A DNA stretch of 64,000 bases, from assembly GCF_001667015.1 (NCBI RefSeq), contig NZ_LZIS01000157.1, forward strand, positions 1 through 64,000, given 5' to 3'. Below, piece after piece: positions 17,744 to 25,402 of this stretch; the first letter of the stretch is position 1; the number at the start of each line of letters is the position of its first letter. Below the pieces are notes generated by a model that had not been told where the DNA came from, made no database searches, and saw only the letters and a list, made by a program, of their open reading frames with translations. Source of the stretch: Mycobacterium sp. E3198. GTDB lineage: Bacteria; Actinomycetota; Actinomycetes; Mycobacteriales; Mycobacteriaceae. The translations under genes and the position numbers were made by a program.

Positions 17744-18853
17744 GTGGCCAGTACGGAGTTGGACTGGCGGCCATCACGACTGACCCGGCTTCGGGGCGCG
17801 CTCGCGCCGGCCGAGTGGTGGCGGCTGGGATCGATGGTGGCGGTGATCGCCGCCCTGCACCTCGTCGGCTGGATCACCCTGGTGCTGATCGTCGGTCCGG
17901 AGCGATTCAGCCTCGGCGGCAAGGCGTTTGGCGTCGGCGTCGGGCTGACGGCGTACACCCTGGGCATGCGGCACGCCTTCGACGCCGACCACATCGCCGC
18001 CATCGACAACACCACCCGCAAGCTGATGAGCGACGGGCAGCGCCCGCTGGCCGTCGGTTTCTTCTTCTCGCTGGGCCACTCCACCGTCGTCTTCGCGCTG
18101 GCGCTGCTGCTCGCGACCGGGGTGAGGGCCGTCGCCGGGCCGGTCGAGGACGACTCCTCGGCGCTGCATCACTACACCGGCCTCATCGGCACCAGCGTCT
18201 CCGGGGTGTTCCTGTATCTCATCGCCATCCTCAACGTCATCGTTTTGGTGGGCATCCTGCGCGTGTTCTGGCGGCTGCGTCGCGGCGAATACGACGAAAC
18301 CGAACTCGAACGGCAATTGCAGAACCGCGGCCTGGTCAACCGATTCCTCGGTCGGTTCACCACGTCGATCACCAAGTCCTGGCACCTGTATCCGGTCGGG
18401 CTGCTGTTCGGGCTGGGGTTCGACACCGCCACCGAGATCGCGCTGCTGGTCCTGGCGGGCACCAGCGCCGCGGCCGGCCTGCCGTGGTACGCCATCCTGT
18501 GTCTGCCGGTGCTGTTCACCGCCGGCATGTGCCTGCTGGACACCATCGACGGGTCGTTCGTGAACTTCGCCTACGGCTGGGCCTTCGCCAGCCCGGTGCG
18601 CAAGATCTACTACAACATCACCATCACCGGGCTCTCGGTGGCCGTCGCCCTGCTGATCGGGACCGTCGAACTCCTCGGCCTGTTCGCCGACCAACTGGGC
18701 TGGCGCGGTCCGTTCTGGCGCTGGCTGGGGGGCCTCGACCTCAACACCGTCGGGTTCGTCATCGTCGGCATGTTCGCCGCGACCTGGGCGGTCGCCCTGC
18801 TCGTCTGGCGCTACGCCCGCATCGAGGAAAAGTGGAGTTCGGCCCCGAGCTGA
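17744..18853 (+). CDS. nicT: NiCoT family nickel permease
   Basis: A 369-residue high-affinity nickel (cobalt) permease of the cytoplasmic membrane. The signature GMRHAFDADHIAAIDNTTRK near residue 75 holds the HxxxxDH metal-selectivity residues. It is followed by FFFSLGHSTVVFALAL, LFGLGFDTATEIALLVL and LFTAGMCLLDTIDGSFVNFA, the other NiCoT signatures. About eight membrane segments are expected. GTG 17744 was chosen over GTG 17738 because of the leaderless promoter arrangement. It supplies nickel for the hydrogenase encoded downstream. M. tuberculosis keeps this gene (Rv2856) without the hydrogenase. Confidence 0.95.
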   Translation: MASTELDWRPSRLTRLRGALAPAEWWRLGSMVAVIAALHLVGWITLVLIVGPERFSLGGKAFGVGVGLTAYTLGMRHAFDADHIAAIDNTTRKLMSDGQRPLAVGFFFSLGHSTVVFALALLLATGVRAVAGPVEDDSSALHHYTGLIGTSVSGVFLYLIAILNVIVLVGILRVFWRLRRGEYDETELERQLQNRGLVNRFLGRFTTSITKSWHLYPVGLLFGLGFDTATEIALLVLAGTSAAAGLPWYAILCLPVLFTAGMCLLDTIDGSFVNFAYGWAFASPVRKIYYNITITGLSVAVALLIGTVELLGLFADQLGWRGPFWRWLGGLDLNTVGFVIVGMFAATWAVALLVWRYARIEEKWSSAPS

Positions 18854-18896
18854 CGGGCGAATCGGTGGAGACGCCATCAAGGTGTAGAACAGTGCC

Positions 18897-19232
18897 ATGC
18901 ACGAGCTGTCCTTGTGCGAGGCGATCGCCGGCCTGGTCAAAACGCACGCCGACGGGCGGCACGTCGACGTCGTGCGGGTGCGGATCGGGGCGCTGCGCCA
19001 GGTGGTGCCGGAATCGCTGTCGTTCTGCTGGACGCTGGTCCGCGACTCCGAAGACATGCCGGACGCCGAGCTGGAGCTCGAGTGCGTCGCCGCCGAGGTG
19101 CGCTGCCGTTCGTGCGGCCGCCAATCCGAGATCACGTCGGCCTGGTCGATCTGGTGCCCGCGGTGCGAAAGCCCCGACGTCGAGGTGCTGCGCGGCAACG
19201 AATTCCTGGTGACGTCGTTGGACGTCTCGTGA
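18897..19232 (+). CDS. hypA: Hydrogenase nickel insertion protein HypA
   Basis: HypA delivers nickel with HypB to the hydrogenase large subunit. The 111-residue protein starts MHELSLCEAI, giving the nickel-binding N-terminal Met-His-Glu. Its zinc domain has CRSCGRQSEI and CPRCESPDVEV, two CxxC pairs about 24 residues apart. It starts 43 bp after nicT and ends 28 bp before hypB, so nicT, hypA and hypB probably form a transcription unit for nickel supply. Confidence 0.95.
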   Translation: MHELSLCEAIAGLVKTHADGRHVDVVRVRIGALRQVVPESLSFCWTLVRDSEDMPDAELELECVAAEVRCRSCGRQSEITSAWSIWCPRCESPDVEVLRGNEFLVTSLDVS

Positions 19233-19260
19233 CAAGCGCTCCGTGGGAATGGACTTGATC

Positions 19261-20031
19261 ATGGGTAGATTTCATCGCCACGACGACGGCACCGTGCACA
19301 CCCACGAGCACGATCACCCCGACCACGAGCACGGCGACCACAGCTCCTACCGGACGGGCAGGCAGCGCATCGACGTGCTCGAGGCGATCTTCGCCGAAAA
19401 CGACGTTCTCGCCGACGCCAACCGGGCGGCCTTCGAGAGCAACGGGATCCGCACACTCAATCTGATGAGTTCACCGGGATCGGGGAAGACCACCATCCTG
19501 GCGGCAACGCTCGACGAGCTCGCCGGCGAATTCGCGATCGGCGTGATCGAGGGGGACATCGCCACGGACCTGGATGCGGCCAAGCTCAGCGGTCGAGGCG
19601 CGCAGGTGTCACTGCTGAACACCAGCAACGGGTTTGGCGGCGAATGCCACCTCGACGCGCCGATGGTCAATCGCGCGCTGCCGGGCCTCGACCTGCCCGA
19701 TCTCGACCTGGTGATCATCGAAAACGTCGGCAACCTGGTCTGCCCGGCGGAGTTCGACGTCGGCGAGCACGCCAAGGCCATGGTCTACTCGGTGACCGAG
19801 GGCGAGGACAAGCCGCTGAAGTACCCGGTGATGTTCCGCTCGGTGGATGTGGTGCTGCTCAACAAGATTGATCTGGTTCCCCACCTCGACGTCGACGTCG
19901 ACTCCTACATCGCGCACGTGCGCGAGGTCAATGCCACCGCGGAGATACTCCCGGTCAGCGCGCGCACCGGGGCCGGCATGGGAGCCTGGTTCGGCTGGCT
20001 GCGGCGATTCGCCACCGGCTCCGACGAGTGA
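19261..20031 (+). CDS. hypB: Hydrogenase maturation GTPase HypB
   Basis: HypB is a GTPase that drives nickel insertion. The N-terminus is His-rich (RFHRHDDGTVHTHEHDHPDH), which suits nickel storage. The G domain (about 60-245) has the P-loop LMSSPGSGKTTIL, VIEGDIATDLDA, VIIENVGNLVCP and the base-recognition motif NKIDL. The ATG at 19261 (256 residues) is preferred; in-frame GTG 19243 and ATG 19252 would add up to 6 residues. After its stop comes a 286-bp regulatory region before the structural genes. Confidence 0.94.
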   Translation: MGRFHRHDDGTVHTHEHDHPDHEHGDHSSYRTGRQRIDVLEAIFAENDVLADANRAAFESNGIRTLNLMSSPGSGKTTILAATLDELAGEFAIGVIEGDIATDLDAAKLSGRGAQVSLLNTSNGFGGECHLDAPMVNRALPGLDLPDLDLVIIENVGNLVCPAEFDVGEHAKAMVYSVTEGEDKPLKYPVMFRSVDVVLLNKIDLVPHLDVDVDSYIAHVREVNATAEILPVSARTGAGMGAWFGWLRRFATGSDE

Positions 20032-20317
20032 CCGGGCTCCTGCGAGTCACTCGCATGACGGTTCGAGGTTTTCCGGCCCTTCGTTAGGCTCGCTCACGGG
20101 TTCGCTGAGAACGCCGCCGACCGCCGTACTCCGTTGTCGGCCAACGGCAATCGCCGCCGGACCCACCCTATGGGACATATGTGCATTTGCCGGCAAACTG
20201 ACGACCGTTGACAACCGTGTGCGGCGGGAGTAGACCCAAAATCAGCGCTGCGCAAGTGGGCCGACGGTCGACTCCGGCGGCGTAGGAGCATCCAGCCCGG
20301 CTCCGGAAAGCTGCGTC
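20032..20317 (+). promoter_or_regulatory. Hydrogenase upstream region with three palindromes
   Basis: This 286-bp non-coding region precedes the small-subunit gene. It has three inverted repeats: TGCGAGT-C-ACTCGCA (20041-20055), CCGTTG-N5-CAACGG (20131-20147) and the perfect 12-mer TTTGCCGGCAAA (20186-20197). Between the second and third lies TATGGGACATATGTGCAT, which partly resembles a DosR box (GGGAC half-site, weak second half). CCGTTG recurs at 20205. I saw no riboswitch fold. The arrangement suggests several regulators of hydrogenase transcription. Confidence 0.5.
20208..20236 (+). promoter_or_regulatory. Candidate promoter for the hydrogenase structural operon
   Basis: A -35 match TTGACA (20208-20213) is followed after 17 bp by TAGACC (20231-20236), a weak -10. 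The predicted start is near 20243, leaving a leader of about 75 nt before the ATG at 20318, which has GGAAAG as ribosome-binding site. The palindrome at 20186-20197 ends 11 bp upstream of the -35. Confidence 0.4.
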
Positions 20318-21373
20318 ATGCCAACTGAAGCGGCAGTCAAAGCAGAAGAAACATTGATCCATGTTCTATGGATCAATGCGGGGCTCAGTTGCGACGGTGA
20401 TTCGGTGGCGTTGACTGCCGCCACCCAGCCCAGCGTCGAGGAGATAGCCCTCGGCGCGCTTCCGGGCTTGCCGAAGGTCGCCGTGCACTGGCCGCTGATC
20501 GATTTCGAATGTGGACCCAACGGGGGGGCGGATGACTTCCTCGAGTGGTTCTTCAGAGCCGATCGCGGCGAGCTCGAGCCCTTCGTGCTCGTCGTCGAGG
20601 GATCCATTCCCAACGAGAAGATCAAGGACGAAGGCTACTGGTGCGGGTTCGGCAACAACCCGGCCACCGGCCAGCCGATGACCACCAGCGAGTGGCTCGA
20701 CCGGCTGGCGCCCAAGGCCACCGCCGTCGTCGCGGTCGGGACCTGCGCCACCTACGGCGGCATCCACGCGATGGCCGGCAATCCGACCGGGGCGATGGGG
20801 GTTCCCGACTACCTCGGTTGGGAGTGGAAGAGCAAGGCGGGCATCCCGATCGTCTGCGTGCCGGGGTGCCCGATCCACCCGGACAACCTGTCGGAGACGC
20901 TGACCTACCTGCTCTACATGGCGACCGGTCAGGCACCGATGATCCCGCTCGACGACGCGCTGCGCCCCAAGTGGTTGTTCGGCAACACCGTGCACGAAGG
21001 GTGTGACCGCGCGGGCTACTACGAGCAGGGCGATTTCGCCACCGAGTACGGGTCGCCCAAATGCATTGTCAAACTTGGCTGCTGGGGACCGGTCGTGAAA
21101 TGCAACGTGCCCAAGCGCGGGTGGATCAACGGTGTCGGTGGCTGCCCGAACGTCGGCGGCATCTGCATCGGATGCACCATGCCGGGCTTCCCGGACAAGT
21201 TCATGCCGTTCATGGACGAGCCGCCGGGCGGCAAGGTTTCCACCACCGCCTCGGGCCTCTACGGGTCGGTGATCCGCAACCTGAGGGGCGTCACGGCGCG
21301 CACGGTGGACAAGGAGCCGCGCTGGCGCCACAACGGCGACAAACTCACCTCCGGAGCCCGCCGCACCTGGTAG
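20318..21373 (+). CDS. hhyS: Group 1h [NiFe]-hydrogenase small subunit
   Basis: The electron-transfer subunit, carrying three Fe-S clusters, of a high-affinity H2-oxidising hydrogenase. The 351-residue protein shows WINAGLSCDGDSVALTAA: the usual CxGC of the proximal cluster is C25-x-G-D28, so an Asp replaces one Cys. This is the 3Cys-1Asp site known for group 1h (formerly group 5) enzymes such as Ralstonia AH. Other ligands are in VGTCATYGG, VPGCPIHP and a Cys-rich C-terminal part (CWGPVVKCN, GGCPNVGGICIGC). No twin-arginine signal is present, so the enzyme probably faces the cytoplasm. Confidence 0.95.
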   Translation: MPTEAAVKAEETLIHVLWINAGLSCDGDSVALTAATQPSVEEIALGALPGLPKVAVHWPLIDFECGPNGGADDFLEWFFRADRGELEPFVLVVEGSIPNEKIKDEGYWCGFGNNPATGQPMTTSEWLDRLAPKATAVVAVGTCATYGGIHAMAGNPTGAMGVPDYLGWEWKSKAGIPIVCVPGCPIHPDNLSETLTYLLYMATGQAPMIPLDDALRPKWLFGNTVHEGCDRAGYYEQGDFATEYGSPKCIVKLGCWGPVVKCNVPKRGWINGVGGCPNVGGICIGCTMPGFPDKFMPFMDEPPGGKVSTTASGLYGSVIRNLRGVTARTVDKEPRWRHNGDKLTSGARRTW

Positions 21374-21423
21374 TTCGCTGCCAGGTCGGCGCGCTTCTCC
21401 TCACTTCAGACGGAGACACTGCG

Positions 21424-23223
21424 ATGACAACTATCGTCCCCGAGCCGACCACCGCGAAGCGCGAGCCCGGCCAACTCGTCGACATGGCGTGGGACCCGAT
21501 CACCCGGATCGTGGGCAGCCTCGGCATCTACACCAAGATCGACTTCGAGAACAAGGAGGTCGTCGAGTGCCACAGCACCTCGTCGATCTTCCGCGGCTAC
21601 TCGATCTTCATGAAGGGCAAGGATCCTCGCGACGCGCACTTCATCACCAGCCGCATCTGCGGCATCTGCGGCGACAACCACGCCACCTGCTCGTGCTACG
21701 CGCAGAACATGGCGTACGGCGTCAAGCCGCCGCACCTCGGTGAGTGGATCGTCAACCTCGGCGAGGCCGCGGAATACATGTTCGACCACAACATCTTCCA
21801 GGAGAACCTGGTCGGCGTGGACTTCTGCGAAAAGATGGTCTCGGAGACCAACCCCAGCGTGCTCGCGCTGGCGGAGAAAACGCCGGCGCCGCAGGCCGGC
21901 GCGCACGGCTATCGGACGATCGCGGACATCATGCGCTCGCTCAACCCCTTCAGCGGCGAGTTCTACCGCGAGGCGCTGGCGGTCAGCCGCTGGACGCGAG
22001 AGATGTTCTGCCTCATGGAGGGCCGCCACGTGCACCCGTCGACGCTGTACCCCGGCGGGGTCGGCACCGTCGCCACCATCCAGCTGATGACCGACTACAT
22101 GACGCGGCTGATGCGCTACGTCGAGTTCATGAAGAAGGTCGTGCCGATGCACGACGACCTGTTCGACTTCTTCTACACCGCACTGCCCGGCTACGAGAAG
22201 GTCGGGCTGCGCCGGACCCTGCTCGGCTGCTGGGGCTCCTTCCAGGACCCCGAGGTGTGCAACTTCGCCTACAAGGACATGGAGCGCTGGGGTAACGCGA
22301 TGTTCGTCACCCCGGGCGTGGTGGTCGACGGCAAGCTGGTCACCCACTCGCTGGTGGACATCAACCTCGGCATCCGGATCCTGTTGGGCAGTTCGTATTA
22401 CGACGACTGGACCGATCAGGAGATGTTCGTCAAGACCGATCCGCTGGGCAACGCGGTGGACCGGCGGCACCCGTGGAACCAGCACACCAACCCCCACCCG
22501 CAGAAGCGGGATTTGGAGGGCGGCAAGTACAGCTGGGTGATGTCGCCGCGCTGGTTCGACGGCCAGGACCACCTGGCGCTGGACACCGGCGGCGGCCCGC
22601 TGGCGCGGCTGTGGGCCACCGCGCTTGCCGGGCTGGTCGACATCGGCTACGTCAAGGCCACCGGCAACAGCGTCAAGATCAACCTCCCGAAGACCGCGCT
22701 CAAACCCCCGGTGGAGTTGGAGTGGAAGGTGCCCCAGTACGGCAGCAACACGATCGAACGCGACCGGGCGCGCACCTACTTCCAGGCCTACGCGGCGGCG
22801 TGCGCGCTGCACTTCGCCGAGAAGGCGCTCGAGGAGATCCGCGCCGGGCGCACCAAGACGTGGGAGCGCTTCGAGGTGCCCGACGAGGCCATCGGTTGCG
22901 GCTTCACCGAGGCGGTGCGCGGCGTGCTCAGCCACCACCTGGTGATCCGGGACGGCAAGATCGCCAACTACCACCCCTACCCGCCCACCCCGTGGAACGC
23001 GAACCCGCGCGACAGCTACGGCACGCCGGGCCCCTACGAGGACGCGGTGCAGGGCCAGCCGATCTTCGAGGAGAACGGCCGGGACAACTTCAAGGGCATC
23101 GACGTCATGCGCACGGTCCGCAGTTTCGACCCGTGCCTGCCGTGCGGCGTGCACATGTACCTGGGGAAGGGCAAGACCCTGGACAGACTGCACACGCCGA
23201 CCCAGTCACCCGTCGGGGAGTAA
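21424..23223 (+). CDS. hhyL: Group 1h [NiFe]-hydrogenase large subunit
   Basis: The catalytic subunit that holds the Ni-Fe(CN)2CO centre. At 599 residues, the L1 motif is RICGICGDNHATC (C79 and C82) and the L2 motif is DPCLPCGVH (C571, C574, H577). After H577 comes a 22-residue tail starting MYLGKGK, expected to be removed by the protease encoded at 26866. The L1/L2 sequences match the actinobacterial high-affinity group 1h class that scavenges atmospheric H2. The ATG at 21424 follows GGAG and is 50 bp after the small-subunit stop; longer upstream frames are shadows. Confidence 0.96.
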   Translation: MTTIVPEPTTAKREPGQLVDMAWDPITRIVGSLGIYTKIDFENKEVVECHSTSSIFRGYSIFMKGKDPRDAHFITSRICGICGDNHATCSCYAQNMAYGVKPPHLGEWIVNLGEAAEYMFDHNIFQENLVGVDFCEKMVSETNPSVLALAEKTPAPQAGAHGYRTIADIMRSLNPFSGEFYREALAVSRWTREMFCLMEGRHVHPSTLYPGGVGTVATIQLMTDYMTRLMRYVEFMKKVVPMHDDLFDFFYTALPGYEKVGLRRTLLGCWGSFQDPEVCNFAYKDMERWGNAMFVTPGVVVDGKLVTHSLVDINLGIRILLGSSYYDDWTDQEMFVKTDPLGNAVDRRHPWNQHTNPHPQKRDLEGGKYSWVMSPRWFDGQDHLALDTGGGPLARLWATALAGLVDIGYVKATGNSVKINLPKTALKPPVELEWKVPQYGSNTIERDRARTYFQAYAAACALHFAEKALEEIRAGRTKTWERFEVPDEAIGCGFTEAVRGVLSHHLVIRDGKIANYHPYPPTPWNANPRDSYGTPGPYEDAVQGQPIFEENGRDNFKGIDVMRTVRSFDPCLPCGVHMYLGKGKTLDRLHTPTQSPVGE

Positions 23224-23226
23224 GGC

Positions 23227-24108
23227 ATGGCCGATCGCCCGAACAGCCCCGAGAACGACACGCAATGGCGCACGGCGGGCGATCGAATCCAGACACTGCT
23301 GGATTCCTGCGCCGCGAGTGGGACCGCCGCGTATGAGCGCGCCCACCAGCTGGTCCGCGAGGTGGTCGGGCTCTACGGGGCCGGGCTGGAACGGATCCTG
23401 CGGGCGGGTGACGCCGGTCTGGCCGAGCGGCTGGCCGCCGACGACCTGGTGGCCAGCCTGCTCCTGGTCCACGGGCTGCACCCGCACGACATGCACCGGC
23501 GGGTCTCCGACGCGCTGGACCGGGTGCGGCCCTACCTCGGCTCGCACGGCGGCGACGTCGACCTGCTGGAGATCGACGGCGACACCGCAAGATTGGCGTT
23601 CACCGGCAGCTGCAAGAGCTGCCCGTCGTCGGCGGTGACGCTCGAGCTGGCGGTCGAGGACGCCGTCCGGGCGGCCGCGCCGGAGATCTCGTCGATCGAG
23701 GTGGTCACCGCCCGCGCCGAGCAGGCCGCCGGCGTGATCCCGGCCGAGTCGCTGATGGCGCACGTGAAATCGAACGGGCACGCCGCGGGCTGGCATCCCG
23801 TCCCCGAGGTGGGCGACCTCGCCCCCGGCGACGTGGCGGGGTTCCTGGTTTCGGGCACCCCGCTGCTGGTGTGCCGGGTCGGCGACCTGCCGCTGGCCTA
23901 CCGCGACCGCTGTCCGGTGTGCGACGACACGTTGGCGGGGGCGCAACTGCGCGAGGCGCTGCTGGGCTGCCCGCGCTGCGGCACGCAATTCGACGTCACG
24001 CACGCGGGCGCCGGCCCCGACGGGGCGCACCTCGAGCCCCTGCCCCTGCTGCTCCGCGACGGGGTGCCGTCGGTGGCACTTGCCGAACCGATGGGGGCCC
24101 CGGCATGA
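23227..24108 (+). CDS. hhyE: NifU-domain and Rieske-like Fe-S protein of the hydrogenase (HhyE type)
   Basis: A 293-residue protein starting 3 bp after hhyL. A helical N-terminus (1-90) precedes a NifU C-terminal type domain (about 95-165) with GSHGGDVDLLEIDG and the cluster motif CKSCPSS (C129, C132). The C-terminal part (about 185-290) looks like a Rieske-type fold with CPVC (C229, C232) and CPRC (C248, C251), so the two His ligands of a normal Rieske centre appear to be Cys. It probably relays electrons from the small subunit to the quinone pool, as suggested for the Fe-S protein next to group 1h enzymes in M. smegmatis. Confidence 0.85.
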   Translation: MADRPNSPENDTQWRTAGDRIQTLLDSCAASGTAAYERAHQLVREVVGLYGAGLERILRAGDAGLAERLAADDLVASLLLVHGLHPHDMHRRVSDALDRVRPYLGSHGGDVDLLEIDGDTARLAFTGSCKSCPSSAVTLELAVEDAVRAAAPEISSIEVVTARAEQAAGVIPAESLMAHVKSNGHAAGWHPVPEVGDLAPGDVAGFLVSGTPLLVCRVGDLPLAYRDRCPVCDDTLAGAQLREALLGCPRCGTQFDVTHAGAGPDGAHLEPLPLLLRDGVPSVALAEPMGAPA

Positions 24109-24743
24109 CCACTCCCTTCGACGTGCTCAACCGGATCCGCAGCAACCGGACGGCCCCGGAGCCGGCGGGCGAACGGTGTGAAATGTGCTCCGAGCTCATC
24201 GCCGACGAGCACCAGCACGTGGTGAACGTGGCCGCGCGCCAGTTGATGTGCGTCTGCCGGGCCTGTTATCTGCTGTTCACCGATGCGGCGGCCGAGCTGC
24301 GCTATCGCGCGGTGCCGGACCGCTATCTGGCGTTCCCGGCCTTCGCGCTGGACCGCCGCGCGTGGGAGGCGCTGCAGATCCCGGTCGGCGTCGCCTTTTT
24401 CTTCACCAACTCCGAGCTGGGTCGCACGGTGGCCTTCTACCCCGGCCCGGCCGGCGCGACCGAATCGGAACTCGACCTGGACTCGTGGAACGCCGTCGGC
24501 GGCGCCGACCCCCGGGCAGCGCTGATGGCCGACGACGTCGAGGCGCTGCTGGTGCGGGTCCCCGAGAACGAAGCCGAGAACGCCGAGCCGGAAAGCTATC
24601 TCGTCCCGATCGACGCCTGCTACGAGTTCGTCGGGCGACTGCGCATGATGTGGCGGGGGTTCGACGGGGGCCAGGAGGCGCGGGCCTTCATCGACGGCTT
24701 CTTCGCCGACATCAAGGCCCGCGCGGTTGAGACACCGCCATGA
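24105..24743 (+). CDS. Hydrogenase-associated conserved protein (DUF5947 type)
   Basis: A 212-residue protein of unknown function, conserved in actinobacterial group 1h loci and, to my recollection, called DUF5947. The N-terminus holds CEMC (C25, C28) and CVCRAC (C49, C51, C54), a likely zinc or Fe-S site; the rest is alpha/beta with LAFPAFALDRRAWEALQIPV and a DACYEFVGRLRMMWRGFDGG segment. The ATG at 24105 overlaps the hhyE stop by 4 bp and its own stop overlaps the next start by 4 bp. A role in maturation or cofactor delivery is only inferred from position. Confidence 0.85.
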   Translation: MTTPFDVLNRIRSNRTAPEPAGERCEMCSELIADEHQHVVNVAARQLMCVCRACYLLFTDAAAELRYRAVPDRYLAFPAFALDRRAWEALQIPVGVAFFFTNSELGRTVAFYPGPAGATESELDLDSWNAVGGADPRAALMADDVEALLVRVPENEAENAEPESYLVPIDACYEFVGRLRMMWRGFDGGQEARAFIDGFFADIKARAVETPP

Positions 24744-25402
24744 CGACAGAGCACATGGACGTGAACTTCGCGGTGCTCGACGTGGCGCCCGAACCGTACT
24801 CGGTGAGCCCGGTGCTGACCGCGCGGGTCAGCGTCGCCGCCGGCGGCCCTGATTTCACGGACCCGGTGCACGCGATCGCCCTGCGCTGCCAGGTCCGGAT
24901 CGAGCCGCTGCGCCGTTCCTACTCGGAGGCGGAGGCGGCCGGCCTGCTCGACCTGTTCGGGCCCCGCGAACGCTGGGCCGCCACCCAGCGCACCTTCCTG
25001 TGGCAGCACGCCACCGCGATGGTGCCGGGCTTCGCCGGAAACACCACGGTCGCGTTGCCGCTGGACTGCACCTACGACTTCGAGGTCGCCGCCGCCAAGT
25101 ACCTGCACGCGCTGCGCGACGGTGCGCTTCCCCTCCAGTTCCTCTTCAGCGGAACCATTTTCGTCAAGTCCGAACGGGGCTTCTCGGTCCAGCAGGTGCC
25201 GTGGGACTGCGAGTACCGCTACGACATGCCGGTCACGGTGTGGCGGGACCTGATCGCGCAGCACTATCCGAACACCGGCTGGGTGCGGCTGAGCCACGAA
25301 ACCATCGCGGCGCTGGCCTCGTTCAAGTCGGCGCGGGGCATGCTCGACCTCGACCACGCGGTCACCTCGCTGCTGGGCACCGACCGGGAGGAGGCCCGGT
25401 GA
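24740..25402 (+). CDS. Hydrogenase-associated conserved protein (DUF6084 type)
   Basis: A 220-residue soluble protein of unknown function, in the family I recall as DUF6084. It is rich in beta-strand and Trp: LDVAPEPYSVSPVLTARVSV, AIALRCQVRIEPLRRSYS, VALPLDCTYDFEVAAAKYLH and a FSVQQVPWDCEYRYDMP segment. The only two Cys clearly present in conserved-looking positions are isolated, so there is no obvious metal site. It is translationally coupled on both sides by 4-bp overlaps. Its constant linkage to HhySL-type genes suggests a chaperone or assembly factor. Confidence 0.85.
   Translation: MTTEHMDVNFAVLDVAPEPYSVSPVLTARVSVAAGGPDFTDPVHAIALRCQVRIEPLRRSYSEAEAAGLLDLFGPRERWAATQRTFLWQHATAMVPGFAGNTTVALPLDCTYDFEVAAAKYLHALRDGALPLQFLFSGTIFVKSERGFSVQQVPWDCEYRYDMPVTVWRDLIAQHYPNTGWVRLSHETIAALASFKSARGMLDLDHAVTSLLGTDREEAR

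Noticed and set aside
20032..20317. Nickel/cobalt riboswitch before the hydrogenase genes
   Set aside because: Only simple palindromes are present, not the multi-helix junction of such RNAs.
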